From Lacinutrix sp. MedPE-SW (lineage in GTDB: Bacteria; Bacteroidota; Bacteroidia; Flavobacteriales; Flavobacteriaceae): a stretch of 64,000 nucleotides of DNA. The position numbers and the translations under genes are program-made. The DNA lies in contig NZ_MPCX01000006.1 in NCBI RefSeq assembly GCF_001874145.1, positions 1 through 64,000 on the forward strand, read 5' to 3'. How positions within the stretch are numbered: position 1 is the first letter of the stretch; each line of letters opens with the position of its first letter. The notes below the pieces were generated by a model, which was given only the letters and a program-made list of their open reading frames with translations, was not told the origin of the DNA and ran no database searches. Shown piece by piece: positions 1-9,057 of this stretch.

Positions 1-102
1 ATCAATTTTGTACCGGTTAGCAAACAAATTTGGCGGTATATACCAACTTTTATTAAAGTTTGTATATATTTTATTTTTGGCAGGTTATCGCAACTTTTTA
101 GT

Positions 103-1851
103 TTAATTTTTATCATGAATTCGTTCAACCACACCATTTGCCCAATCTTTAATTCTAGGTCCAAAACATTCTAAAATAGCATCTACACCAACAACACTAC
201 CTTTTGCAAGCCTACCTAAAACGGCTAGATTAAGAGTTTGTTTTTTGTTTTTAGAAATTACTAATCCGTTAGGTTTAGTTTCTACACCTAATTTACTATG
301 TATAGCTTGTATTAAATTGTCGCTTAATAAATTTGTTACAATTGGAGCGATTACTTTTTCAATTTTAGGGCTGTCTAAAACCGCATTAATCATAGTGTCT
401 ACTATAATTTCTTGGTTGTGTTTTTGCAGTTGCCAACCGTTTTCTTTCAATGTAATTTCTGGATTGTTTACAAAGTTTAAATTTAGAGTGCCTTGATAGG
501 TTAAAGCTAAAAGTTGTTGTAAGCTTTCTATTGGTGGTCCAAAGGCGTAGCGTTTCATGCGTTCGTCTAGCGCAATAACTTGGTCTATAACTTGGTCTTT
601 TAATTTAGAGTGCGACATCATAGCGTATAAAGTAGGTTCGCAGTGTCGCCAAACTTGACCTAGACAATAATCTAAACTTATAGGTTTTGTGGCGGTTGCC
701 ATGTCTACATAAGCTTGAATAATTACTTCTGGTGCGTTATCATGCGATAGTAGCAGCTCATGTGTATAACTATCGTCTTTTAAATACGCTTCAATAATTG
801 TTTTTATAGCGTTTTCTGTAAAATTATGATGGTAAGCGTGGTTCCCTAATAGCATATACTGGTGTGCAACAACAGTTGCAATGGCTTCAATTAAAAATGT
901 ATTACCATTACTGTACGATTCATTATCTCTAATTTGAAGTAATTCTGACTTAAAACTTAAAATTTTAGAAGCACTTGGTGTAAATAATGCGTCTATTTTA
1001 GAGTTTAAAGGTTTGCTAGCCATTGGTAAACCATCTAAAGAAAAAGGAATAAGTTTTAATTCGCTTTCTCCTGGATGATATTTCATTTTATGAGTTTCTG
1101 TATTAACCACTTCAAAATGGCCGCCATTTACTTTAGTTAAAGCTCTAACAACATCTATAGTTGCTAGTCCAAAACCTCTAAGGCCTACGTTATGCGCTTC
1201 GGTTTTATAATCTATAGCAAGTAAATTTTCTATTGGGTACGATTTTAAAAAGAGGTTTACATCACTATTTTCTTTGGCATATTTTAACCAGTCTTTAAGC
1301 TGTTGCGAGCATTCGGTTTCTTGGTGGCCAATAGTTAGCACAACGTCGTCTGCATTATAGGTGTTACCATTTTTTGCAGTAATTGTAAAACACGGATTGT
1401 TGTTTTCAACCTCTATAACTTCAGTATTAAAAACAGATAAAATATCGTGCTCTTCTAGCGTTTTTGCAATAGAGTTGTAGCGTGCTTTTAAATATTTTCC
1501 TATTTCCGATCGTTTTGGGAAGACTTCATGTTTGTTATTTATAATGTCGTCTTTACTTTTTCCTGTCCAATCATGGTAAGATTGAAAACCTTCAATTTTA
1601 AAATGCTTAAAATCTAATGCAGGTCTTTGGTCTATAGTTAATGCACGTTCCGAAATATTTAACCAGTTAGTATCTGGTTGGTTTAAATTGTAAATTGAAC
1701 CACAGCCTAATTGCGACGATTTTTCGAAAATTATAACCTTTGGAAGTGATTTAAACTCGGCTTTTGCTAAAGCAATCATTACATTTTCTAATGCTGAAAG
1801 ACCTCTTGGTCCACATCCAATTATAGCAATGGTTTGTATGGGTTGGTTCAT
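103..1851 (-). CDS. FAD/NAD(P)-binding oxidoreductase-like protein
   Basis: A 582-aa protein beginning with a Rossmann dinucleotide fold: GCGPRG at residues 12-17 matches GxGxxG and is preceded by a hydrophobic beta strand. A further strand-like segment near residue 170 (VVLTIGH) fits the second part of an FAD-NAD(P)-binding domain of the NAD_binding_9 type. No signal peptide is visible, so it is probably cytoplasmic. It is the last gene of a same-strand run (recG, miaE, CIA30 protein, this gene) and sits 32 nt after the CIA30 gene. The substrate cannot be deduced; proteins of this type are often annotated only as FAD/NAD(P)-binding. The fold call is fairly sure and the reaction unknown. Confidence 0.8.
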   Translation of the reverse strand: MNQPIQTIAIIGCGPRGLSALENVMIALAKAEFKSLPKVIIFEKSSQLGCGSIYNLNQPDTNWLNISERALTIDQRPALDFKHFKIEGFQSYHDWTGKSKDDIINNKHEVFPKRSEIGKYLKARYNSIAKTLEEHDILSVFNTEVIEVENNNPCFTITAKNGNTYNADDVVLTIGHQETECSQQLKDWLKYAKENSDVNLFLKSYPIENLLAIDYKTEAHNVGLRGFGLATIDVVRALTKVNGGHFEVVNTETHKMKYHPGESELKLIPFSLDGLPMASKPLNSKIDALFTPSASKILSFKSELLQIRDNESYSNGNTFLIEAIATVVAHQYMLLGNHAYHHNFTENAIKTIIEAYLKDDSYTHELLLSHDNAPEVIIQAYVDMATATKPISLDYCLGQVWRHCEPTLYAMMSHSKLKDQVIDQVIALDERMKRYAFGPPIESLQQLLALTYQGTLNLNFVNNPEITLKENGWQLQKHNQEIIVDTMINAVLDSPKIEKVIAPIVTNLLSDNLIQAIHSKLGVETKPNGLVISKNKKQTLNLAVLGRLAKGSVVGVDAILECFGPRIKDWANGVVERIHDKN

Positions 1852-1883
1852 TTTTAGTTTTTAAAATTTTTACACTGAAAGAC

Positions 1884-2414
1884 TTACTCTAAACTAATAC
1901 TTTCTATAAGTAGCTTAAATTGTTCTTCTTTTTTATTGCCAATTAAAAACGCAAGTTCTTCTATTGAAGTTTTATCAAAATTTGGAATATCTAGCGTTTT
2001 ACCTCGAAAAGTGGGATACATAGCATTTAAATCGATACTTATAGTTTGCCATTCGCCAGAGGTAGTAAATGGTTTTATGTACGAATGCCTATCGTTAGTA
2101 TTTGCTTTTATTCTAAGTTGGTAGGTTTTGCCATCACCTTTTAATTTTACTATAATTTTAGAAGTTGCTTTAACCGCTATGGTTTTCATATTATAGCGTA
2201 CAGATGAAAAGCCACCATTGTTTTCTAAAGATATTTTACCGCTAAACTCACCATAACCATTATTGTTTAGTGAAAAGGTTCCGTTAGATTTTCCGCCCAT
2301 AACAACATCGTCTACAATACGCCAGTTAGAAATGTTAGCGTTTTTAGAAAATGTAAAAATAGGAGTAGTGCTCATTACTATAAATAAGGTTAAAATGTTA
2401 GCTAATAGTTTCAT
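1884..2414 (-). CDS. Secreted CIA30-domain protein
   Basis: A 176-aa protein with an N-terminal signal peptide (hydrophobic residues about 4-22, then polar residues). The mature part resembles the CIA30/NDUFAF1 galactose-binding-like fold: the opening W-R-I-V-D-D-V-V-M-G-G motif, then a SxxRY segment and repeated beta strands. In eukaryotes CIA30 assists complex I assembly. Bacterial members are of unknown function and may bind carbohydrate or another ligand through the jelly-roll fold. It lies 84 nt downstream of miaE and 32 nt upstream of the FAD/NAD(P) gene on the same strand. An exact TAnnTTTG -7 box (2428-2435) precedes it, so it may have its own promoter. Confidence 0.72.
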   Translation of the reverse strand: MKLLANILTLFIVMSTTPIFTFSKNANISNWRIVDDVVMGGKSNGTFSLNNNGYGEFSGKISLENNGGFSSVRYNMKTIAVKATSKIIVKLKGDGKTYQLRIKANTNDRHSYIKPFTTSGEWQTISIDLNAMYPTFRGKTLDIPNFDKTSIEELAFLIGNKKEEQFKLLIESISLE

Positions 2415-2427
2415 AGCGTGTTTTTAC

Positions 2428-2462
2428 CAAATTTACATGTTATGATTGTTTTTCTATCTCAA
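2428..2462 (-). promoter_or_regulatory. Putative Bacteroidota-type promoter of the CIA30-domain gene
   Basis: On the minus strand, TAAATTTG (2428-2435) matches TAnnTTTG exactly. A TTG at 2460-2462 is the only -33 candidate, at a long 24-nt spacing. The box lies 14 nt upstream of the start codon. The -7 match is good and the -33 assignment weak. Confidence 0.4.
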
Positions 2463-2498
2463 TAAAAAGTTAAAAGGTTTAGTAGGAATTAGAGCGCT

Positions 2499-3086
2499 TT
2501 AGCCGTGAATGGTTTCGCTTTTACCGTAGCTTTTAATTAACTCGCCTTCAAATGCTACAAGCTCTTTCCAGCGTTTATCTACATCAATGCCTTTGCCATA
2601 TTTTCTTGCAAAGGTTATAAATGTAGTGTAATGTCCAGCTTCGCTAATCATTAAATCATGGTAAAATTTAGAGAGTTCTTTGTCTTTTATACGTTGCGAT
2701 AAAAGTTTAAAACGTTCGCAACTACGTGCTTCTATCATGGCCGAAAATAATAAGCGATCGACAAAGCTTTGTTGTCTGCTTCCGCCTTTATTCATAAACT
2801 TATACAATTGGTTTACGTAATGGTCTTTACGCTCACGACCTAAAGTGTAGCCGCGTTTTTTAATAATATCGTGAACCATCTGGAAATGCTCCAATTCTTC
2901 TTGAGCTAATTTTATAAGCTCTGTTACCAACTCTTCATGTTCACTATTGTTGGTGATTATTGTTATAGCGTTTGTAGCTGCTTTTTGTTCGCACCAAGCA
3001 TGATCGGTTAAAATTTCTTCAATATTACTTTCTACAATGGTTACCCAACGTGGATCGGTTTCTAATTTTAGGTGAAGCATGCTCAT
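2499..3086 (-). CDS. miaE: tRNA-(ms2io6A)-hydroxylase, MiaE family
   Basis: A 195-aa, almost entirely helical ferritin-like protein. MiaE is a non-haem di-iron monooxygenase that hydroxylates the isopentenyl group of ms2i6A at tRNA position 37. Visible carboxylate/histidine ligand motifs fit a di-iron four-helix bundle: E-E-L-E-H-F in the first pair of helices, E-A-R-S-C-E-R-F, and S-E-A-G-H-Y near residue 155. The length matches the family. It starts 30 nt after recG and has its own promoter-like sequence inside the recG 3' end. It is cytoplasmic, and the family call is strong. Confidence 0.9.
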   Translation of the reverse strand: MSMLHLKLETDPRWVTIVESNIEEILTDHAWCEQKAATNAITIITNNSEHEELVTELIKLAQEELEHFQMVHDIIKKRGYTLGRERKDHYVNQLYKFMNKGGSRQQSFVDRLLFSAMIEARSCERFKLLSQRIKDKELSKFYHDLMISEAGHYTTFITFARKYGKGIDVDKRWKELVAFEGELIKSYGKSETIHG

Positions 3087-3103
3087 AATGTACTGTTTTT
3101 TGG

Positions 3104-3136
3104 CAAAGGTATTGTATTAGCTAATATAATTCCAAA
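3104..3136 (-). promoter_or_regulatory. Putative Bacteroidota-type promoter of miaE
   Basis: On the minus strand, TTTG (3133-3136), a 21-nt spacer and TACCTTTG (3104-3111) fit the TTTG-N(17-23)-TAnnTTTG pattern. The -33 box lies inside the last codons of recG, so miaE may be transcribed separately from recG. The expected transcript start is a few bases before the miaE start codon. Confidence 0.5.
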
Positions 3137-5219
3137 TATTCTTGTACTTACTCATTTGCCTGTATGTTTCTAGAATTACAGCATTTTCTGGGTGGCCAAG
3201 CGATGGATCTTTTTCTAAAACCTTTTTTGCGTAATATCTAGCGTGTTGTAAAATGTCGTTGTCTTTTACAATATCTGCAATTCTAAGATTTAATATACCA
3301 CTTTGTTGTGTTCCCATAATATCTCCAGGACCACGAAGTTTTAAATCTACTTCGGCAATTTCAAAACCATCATTAGTTCTTACCATGGTTTCAATGCGTT
3401 TTTTGCTGTTTTCAGAGAGTTTATGGCTCGTCATTAAAATACAATAACTTTGCTCTGCACCACGGCCAACACGACCACGTAATTGGTGTAATTGTGATAG
3501 CCCAAAACGCTCTGCGCTTTCAATAATCATTACCGATGCATTTGGCACATTTACGCCAACTTCAATTACAGTTGTTGCTACCATAATTTGTGTTTGACCT
3601 TTAATAAATCTTTGCATTTCGAACTCCTTATCTGCAGGTTTCATTTTGCCATGAACAATAGAAATTTGAAACTCTGGAGCAGGAAAATCTCGGGCAATAC
3701 TTTCGTAGCCATCCATTAAATCTTTGTAGTCCATTTGAGCACTTTCTTTTATCAATGGATAGACAATATAAACCTGTCTTTTTTTCTTAATTTCAGATCG
3801 TAAAAACTGAAAAACTTTTAGCCTATTTGAGTCGTATCTATGAACCGTTTTTATGGCCTTTCTTCCGGGTGGTAATTCGTCAATAATTGAGATGTCTAAA
3901 TCACCATAAACCGACATGGCTAATGTTCGCGGAATTGGTGTTGCGGTCATCACCAAAACGTGAGGAGGAAAGGTGTTTTTTTTCCATAATTTAGAACGTT
4001 GTTTTACTCCAAATCGATGTTGCTCATCTATAATTGCCAGTCCTAAATTTTTAAATTTTACTTTATCTTCTAGTAAAGCATGAGTGCCAATTAAGATGTC
4101 TAATTCGCCATTTTCTAGCATGTCGTGTATTTCACGACGCTCTGAAGTTTTACTTGAACCTGTGAGTAATTTTATACTGATATTCAAATCTTTACATAGT
4201 TCAATTAAACCGTTATAGTGCTGAACTGACAAAATTTCAGTTGGCGCCATTAAGCAGGCTTGAAAACCATTGTCAAGCGCCATTAACATTGACATTAGTG
4301 CAACAATTGTTTTTCCAGAACCAACATCACCTTGTAAAAGTCGGTTCATTTGTGCATTACTACCTAAATCTGCTCTAATTTCTTTGAGTACTCGTTTTTG
4401 TGCACCAGTTAATTCAAACGGTAAATGGTGTTTAAAAAAGGTATTAAAAAGAGCTCCAACGTTTTCAAAAGGAAAGCCTTTTATTTTAGATTTATGAATT
4501 AAATTTTTTAAAATTAATTGTAATTGTATGTAGAATAATTCTTCAAATTTTAGTCTAAATTGTGCCTTAAAAAGTAGCTCTGGACTCTTAGGAAAATGGA
4601 TGTTAAAAAGGGCTTCAGATTTAGAAATTATTTTAAGGTTTTCAAGGATGTTTTTCGAGAGCGTTTCAACAAATTTTCCACCCGTTTCTATAAACAGATT
4701 TTGCATGATTTTTATCATCATTCTGTTAGTGATTCCTTTGTTTGAAAGTTTCTCTGTAGAAGGATAAATGGGTTGCATTGTAGAGCGTAAATTTTGCTCG
4801 TGTTCTGTCTTTAATTCTATGTCTGGATGTGGCATGTTAAACTTGCCACCAAACAAATTTGTTTTACCAAAAATCACGTAAGGCACATTTTTTTTTAGCG
4901 ATTCACGAATCCATTTTTGACCTCGAAACCAAACCAATTCCATGGTGCCTGTTTCGTCTTGAAAAGTAGCTACTAATCGTTTGCCTCTTTTTTGTGCGAC
5001 TTCCTTAAAACTTGTAATTTTTCCTATAATTTGTACTTCGGCCGTACTTGGGTTTAACTGGTTAATTTTATAGTATTTTGTACGGTCTAAATAGCGATTT
5101 GGAAATAGATTTATTAAATCTTGGTAAGTGTGTATGCCAAGTTCTTTGCGAAGCAAATCGGCACGATTTGGTCCAACACCTTTTAAGTAGTCTATAGGAG
5201 TTTGTAGGTTAGTTGCCAT
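3117..5219 (-). CDS. recG: ATP-dependent DNA helicase RecG
   Basis: A 700-aa superfamily-2 helicase of normal RecG length. RecG remodels stalled replication forks and Holliday junctions. The N-terminal 250 residues hold the wedge/OB domain, including the D-Y-L-K-G-V-G-P-N-R-A helix-hairpin-like opening. Walker A follows as GDVGSGKT near residue 300, then the DEQH box (IIDEQHRFG), a TATPIPRT motif and the C-terminal helicase motif Q-L-R-G-R-V-G-R-G. The start codon at 5217-5219 is the only one that keeps the N-terminal motif. It is transcribed divergently from the M1 aminopeptidase gene. Confidence 0.97.
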   Translation of the reverse strand: MATNLQTPIDYLKGVGPNRADLLRKELGIHTYQDLINLFPNRYLDRTKYYKINQLNPSTAEVQIIGKITSFKEVAQKRGKRLVATFQDETGTMELVWFRGQKWIRESLKKNVPYVIFGKTNLFGGKFNMPHPDIELKTEHEQNLRSTMQPIYPSTEKLSNKGITNRMMIKIMQNLFIETGGKFVETLSKNILENLKIISKSEALFNIHFPKSPELLFKAQFRLKFEELFYIQLQLILKNLIHKSKIKGFPFENVGALFNTFFKHHLPFELTGAQKRVLKEIRADLGSNAQMNRLLQGDVGSGKTIVALMSMLMALDNGFQACLMAPTEILSVQHYNGLIELCKDLNISIKLLTGSSKTSERREIHDMLENGELDILIGTHALLEDKVKFKNLGLAIIDEQHRFGVKQRSKLWKKNTFPPHVLVMTATPIPRTLAMSVYGDLDISIIDELPPGRKAIKTVHRYDSNRLKVFQFLRSEIKKKRQVYIVYPLIKESAQMDYKDLMDGYESIARDFPAPEFQISIVHGKMKPADKEFEMQRFIKGQTQIMVATTVIEVGVNVPNASVMIIESAERFGLSQLHQLRGRVGRGAEQSYCILMTSHKLSENSKKRIETMVRTNDGFEIAEVDLKLRGPGDIMGTQQSGILNLRIADIVKDNDILQHARYYAKKVLEKDPSLGHPENAVILETYRQMSKYKNIWNYIS

Positions 5220-5377
5220 TAGAAAACGAAATTAAGGTATTTCTATTTAAAGTGAAAGTATTATTTACACGTCATATTTTAGCTCGAATTAAAAAATTTA
5301 AGTTTTTATTGTGTTTTGCAATTTATGTAAAAATGTTAAAAATTGTATTTTGGTCGCATCCTTATAAAATACTATCT

Positions 5378-7429
5378 ATGAAACAGTTCCTATGCATAAT
5401 AATTGCGTTAATATTTTTTTCCGCGGAAGCGCAACAAACAGAATATGTAGATTTTATCTCGGCTAAAGTAAATGTAGCTACAAAAGCAGTAGATAAAGGA
5501 ATTGGCGGACAAGTATTATATCAATTTAAAATTCTAAAAAATGTAGATTCTATTTATTTAGATGCTAAAAATTTTGAACAACTAGAATTTAAATTAAATA
5601 ATAAATCTGTAGCTCATGATTATAATAATAAGCAAATAGTAATTAAACAATCGTTTAAAAAAGGAGATTCTCACAGTTTACTAATTAGCTATTATGTAAA
5701 ACCTAAAAAAGCACTTTATTTTGTTGAACATAATGATTATAACCAAATCTGGACGCAAGGTCAAGGGAAATATACAAGTAACTGGCTGCCTAGTTTAGAC
5801 GATACTAATGATAAAATAGAATTTAATTTAACTATAACGCATGACAACGATTATAGCGTTGTGGCTAACGGAAAACTTATAAATAAAGACATAGGAGAAA
5901 AAACTACAACTTGGCATTACAACATGCAAAAACCTATGCCTAGTTATCTTGTAGCATTAGCTATTGGTAAATACAATAAAAAGGAAATAACCTCTAAAAG
6001 CGGCGTGCCGATTGCGCTGTATTATTATCCTGAAGATTCGACTAAAGTTGAGCCAACATACCGCTACACAAAGCAAATGTTCGATTTCTTGGAAGAAGAA
6101 ATTGGTTTAGCTTATCCTTGGCAAAACTACAAACAAGTACCAGTAAAAGACTTTTTGTATTCTGGTATGGAAAACACAACACTTACTATTTTTAGCGATG
6201 ATTTTATGATTGATAAAACTTCGTTTGTAGATAAAAACTACGTAAACGTAAATGCTCACGAGCTTGCACACCAATGGTTTGGCGATTATGTTACAGCTAC
6301 AGAAGGAAAACACCACTGGCTTCAAGAAGGTTTTGCTACTTATTATGCCTTATTAGCAGAGCGAGATATTTTTGGTGATGACTATTACTACAATACACTT
6401 TATGAATACGCAAAAGAGTTAATAAACCAACAAGTAAAAGATGAAGCCACACCATTGTTAGACCCAAAAGCAAGTAGTGTTACCTTTTATAAAAAAGGCG
6501 CTTGGGCTTTACATATTTTAAAAGAGAAAATAGGAGAGAAGCTATTTAAAACCGCTGTAAAAAACTATTTAAATAAATATGCGTTTAAAAATGTAAACAC
6601 AGATAATTTTTTAACTGAAGTTGAAAAGGTTTCTGGACAGAATTTAGATGCTTTTAAAAAAGAGTGGTTACTGTCTAAAGATTTGCCAATTGCTAAAATG
6701 AGAACAACTCTAAAAAAGAATGAAAGTATTGCTTTTTTAGAAACTATTGAAGATGCAGATTATTTAAAATACAGAACAGACGAAAACGGTTACATACCAT
6801 CAAGTCTAGTTATGGAATTACCAAAAGGGTATTATACTGAAAGAATAGCGGTTTTAAATGAAGCGTTAAAGAAGCCAGATTATCCTACTTATAAAGACTT
6901 AATTCAAGAGGCTTTTAACTCTAACGAAATAAAAGTAAGACAACTATTAGCAAATAGAATGCCTGAAGGATTTAAAAAAGAAAATGAGTCGTTATTACAA
7001 GACGCTTCTTACCTTACAAAAGAGCTTGCTTTAATTAATTTATGGAATAACTACCCTTATGATAGAGTAAAATATTTAGAAGCTACCAAAGATGTTATTG
7101 GTTTTAATAATAGAAATGTAAGATGTTTGTGGTTAACATTAGCACTTGTAACAAAAGAATATAATCCTAGATTAAATGCATTGTATATTAATGAGTTAAC
7201 AAGTTATACTTCGCCAGAATATGGATTCCAAACTCGCGAAAATGCATTTAATTATATAAATAAGCTTCAAATATTTAATGTTGATTCGTTGTTAAATTTA
7301 ATAGACGCTACATCGCATCATAACTGGCGATTTAAGAGTTTTGCTAGAGATTTATTGAAATCATTAAGCGAAGATGAAAAATATAAAGAGATAATTGTTA
7401 ATTTGCAGGAGCAATTAAAAGAAAAGTAA
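5378..7429 (+). CDS. Secreted M1-family zinc aminopeptidase
   Basis: With the ATG at 5378 the protein is 683 aa and begins with a clear signal peptide (MKQFLCIIIALIFF, then A-E-A before Q-Q). The frame is open back to 5213, but that extension is not signal-like and overlaps the recG start. The gluzincin signature is intact: GMEN at about 263-266, HELAH at 294-298 and the third zinc ligand E317, giving HExxH-x18-E. It should hydrolyse N-terminal residues from peptides in the periplasm or outside. About 350 residues of mostly helical C-terminal domain follow. The patatin-like gene follows after 46 nt on the same strand. Confidence 0.93.
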   Translation: MKQFLCIIIALIFFSAEAQQTEYVDFISAKVNVATKAVDKGIGGQVLYQFKILKNVDSIYLDAKNFEQLEFKLNNKSVAHDYNNKQIVIKQSFKKGDSHSLLISYYVKPKKALYFVEHNDYNQIWTQGQGKYTSNWLPSLDDTNDKIEFNLTITHDNDYSVVANGKLINKDIGEKTTTWHYNMQKPMPSYLVALAIGKYNKKEITSKSGVPIALYYYPEDSTKVEPTYRYTKQMFDFLEEEIGLAYPWQNYKQVPVKDFLYSGMENTTLTIFSDDFMIDKTSFVDKNYVNVNAHELAHQWFGDYVTATEGKHHWLQEGFATYYALLAERDIFGDDYYYNTLYEYAKELINQQVKDEATPLLDPKASSVTFYKKGAWALHILKEKIGEKLFKTAVKNYLNKYAFKNVNTDNFLTEVEKVSGQNLDAFKKEWLLSKDLPIAKMRTTLKKNESIAFLETIEDADYLKYRTDENGYIPSSLVMELPKGYYTERIAVLNEALKKPDYPTYKDLIQEAFNSNEIKVRQLLANRMPEGFKKENESLLQDASYLTKELALINLWNNYPYDRVKYLEATKDVIGFNNRNVRCLWLTLALVTKEYNPRLNALYINELTSYTSPEYGFQTRENAFNYINKLQIFNVDSLLNLIDATSHHNWRFKSFARDLLKSLSEDEKYKEIIVNLQEQLKEK

Positions 7430-7475
7430 TTATTCTAATATTGCAACTAAACAATAACTAACTCAACAACTAATA

Positions 7476-8408
7476 TTGAAAGCATTAGTAATTTCTGGTG
7501 GCGGAAGTAAAGGCGCATTTGCGGGTGGCGTAGCTCAATATCTCATAGAACAGGAAGGAAAAGAGTACGACATGTTTTTAGGAACCTCTACGGGAAGCTT
7601 ACTTATTCCTTATTTAGCCACAGAAAATCTTGGTAAACTCTACGATATTTTTACACACGTAAACCAACATTCTATTTTTAGTATCAACCCTTTTGTTGTA
7701 AAAAAGAAAAAAGGTAGAGAATATGTGTCTATTAATTATTTTAATACCATGCTTCAGTTTATAAAAAAACGAAGAACATTTGGTGAAAGTAAAGCGCTAA
7801 GACGAAATATTAAAAAAAACTTCACTGAAGCAGAGTTTAATCAAATTAGAGCAACTAAAGAAGATGTTGTTGTAACAGTAGCTAACCTATCTAAAAACCG
7901 AACAGAATATAAATCTATAAACGATTTTGAATATGAAGAGTTTTGCGATTGGATTTGGATTTCATGCAACTACATTCCATTTATGTCTCTAGTAAAGAAA
8001 AATGGTTTTGAGTATGCTGATGGTGGTTTGGGTTGTGTTGTACCAATAAGAGAAGCCATTAATAGAGGTGCAACAGAAATTGACGCTATTATTCTTGAAA
8101 GTGAAAACCTAGAATACAATAAAGTATTAGGTAAAAATCCCTTTTCACTTATGATTAATCTTTTTGGCCATTTGCTTGATCAAGTAGAAAGAGGAGATAT
8201 TACAATTGGAAAATTAGCAGCATTGCATAAAAATGTAACACTTAACTTATACTACACACCAACTAAATTGACAGAGAACTCGTTAATTTTTAATAAAGGA
8301 TTAATGGAAAAATGGTGGATGGAAGGTTTTCTTTATGCTCAAGAAAAACATGGTGATAATAACCCTAATAGTTCTACAGTGCCTATAAAACCTATAAAAG
8401 ATGAATAA
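7476..8408 (+). CDS. Patatin-like phospholipase
   Basis: A 310-aa protein starting at a TTG codon, chosen because the oxyanion-hole motif GGGSKG begins at residue 8, as usual for this family. The nucleophile elbow GTSTG covers residues 36-40 (Ser38), and the catalytic dyad Asp is D182 in the DGG motif. These three elements together define an active patatin-type lipid acyl hydrolase. There is no signal peptide, so it probably acts in the cytoplasm or at the inner membrane face. It follows the M1 aminopeptidase by 46 nt and is likely cotranscribed. A strong hairpin terminator follows immediately. Confidence 0.92.
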   Translation: MKALVISGGGSKGAFAGGVAQYLIEQEGKEYDMFLGTSTGSLLIPYLATENLGKLYDIFTHVNQHSIFSINPFVVKKKKGREYVSINYFNTMLQFIKKRRTFGESKALRRNIKKNFTEAEFNQIRATKEDVVVTVANLSKNRTEYKSINDFEYEEFCDWIWISCNYIPFMSLVKKNGFEYADGGLGCVVPIREAINRGATEIDAIILESENLEYNKVLGKNPFSLMINLFGHLLDQVERGDITIGKLAALHKNVTLNLYYTPTKLTENSLIFNKGLMEKWWMEGFLYAQEKHGDNNPNSSTVPIKPIKDE

Positions 8409-8410
8409 AA

Positions 8411-8440
8411 AAAGCGATATCTAAATTTAGATATCGCTTT
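8411..8440. terminator. Bidirectional hairpin terminator
   Basis: A perfect 30-bp inverted repeat with stem arm AAAGCGATATCTAAA is flanked by an A run on the left and a T run on the right. It lies between the convergent patatin gene and the 172-aa membrane protein gene and can terminate both. Confidence 0.85.
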
Positions 8441-8459
8441 TTTTATAAAGTATTATAAC

Positions 8460-8978
8460 TTACCAAAGTTCGCTAACTTCTTTTTTAATATATGAGAGTC
8501 CCGCGTTACTTGGCGCAGCTTTATCCATCATTTCTGTAATAATAGCTTCTCTAAGTTTTTCAGCAGAATCAATTTTATCGCTCATACTTATTTTTCTAAT
8601 AAGTTGAATTGTAGCACTTTTTGATGCATTAATAACACTCCAGCAATTATCGCTAACATATATTTGTTGCGCTAAATTGTGATCGAACTCCTGTTCTATA
8701 TTATTTATCAATAACATTTCATAATCGTTTTTATTTGAAGACACAGGATTTACTCGTAAAATTAATCGATTAGGATTAATACGCTCTAAAAATAGAGATA
8801 ACCTTTCGTAAGCTTGTAGACGTTGTGGTAGAGATTCTTTTTGTAATTGTTTGTGAATTAAAAATTTACGTCTGTCATCTTCATTTTGAATGTGTTCTCT
8901 AAAAAATAAAAATGCTACAGAACCTACAATAAGTGAAGGTACAGCGTACATTAAAAGGTTTAATAATTGGTCTTCCAT
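8460..8978 (-). CDS. Conserved hypothetical membrane-anchored protein
   Basis: A 172-aa protein with one N-terminal membrane segment (about residues 8-26), then a charged helical stretch rich in K/R/E/Q (about 30-70) and a mixed alpha/beta C-terminal part. I recognise the general pattern of a conserved Bacteroidota protein of unknown function but cannot assign an activity. It has its own good promoter match (9002-9032) and the terminator at 8411-8440, so it looks monocistronic. The C-terminal domain would face the cytoplasm if the basic segment after the helix follows the positive-inside rule. Confidence 0.7.
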   Translation of the reverse strand: MEDQLLNLLMYAVPSLIVGSVAFLFFREHIQNEDDRRKFLIHKQLQKESLPQRLQAYERLSLFLERINPNRLILRVNPVSSNKNDYEMLLINNIEQEFDHNLAQQIYVSDNCWSVINASKSATIQLIRKISMSDKIDSAEKLREAIITEMMDKAAPSNAGLSYIKKEVSELW

Positions 8979-9001
8979 TAAAGTGTGTTTTAGTTATTAA
9001 A

Positions 9002-9032
9002 CAAACTTAATATGTTTAAAAATGTTGTACAA
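9002..9032 (-). promoter_or_regulatory. Putative Bacteroidota-type promoter of the 172-aa membrane protein
   Basis: On the minus strand, TTG (9030-9032), a 20-nt spacer and TAAGTTTG (9002-9009) match the -33/-7 consensus. The box is 23 nt upstream of the start codon. Confidence 0.55.
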
Positions 9033-9057
9033 GTAAATTGAAACTACATTTAAAAGT

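Noticed and set aside
1-102. Possible gene or promoter at the left edge
   Set aside because: The short AT-rich stretch contains a partial inverted repeat (GGTATATACC) but no ORF and no exact TAnnTTTG box.
5213-5377. Possible 55-residue N-terminal extension of the M1 aminopeptidase
   Set aside because: The signal peptide starts at the ATG at 5378. The extension is basic and not signal-like, and it overlaps the start codon of recG on the other strand.
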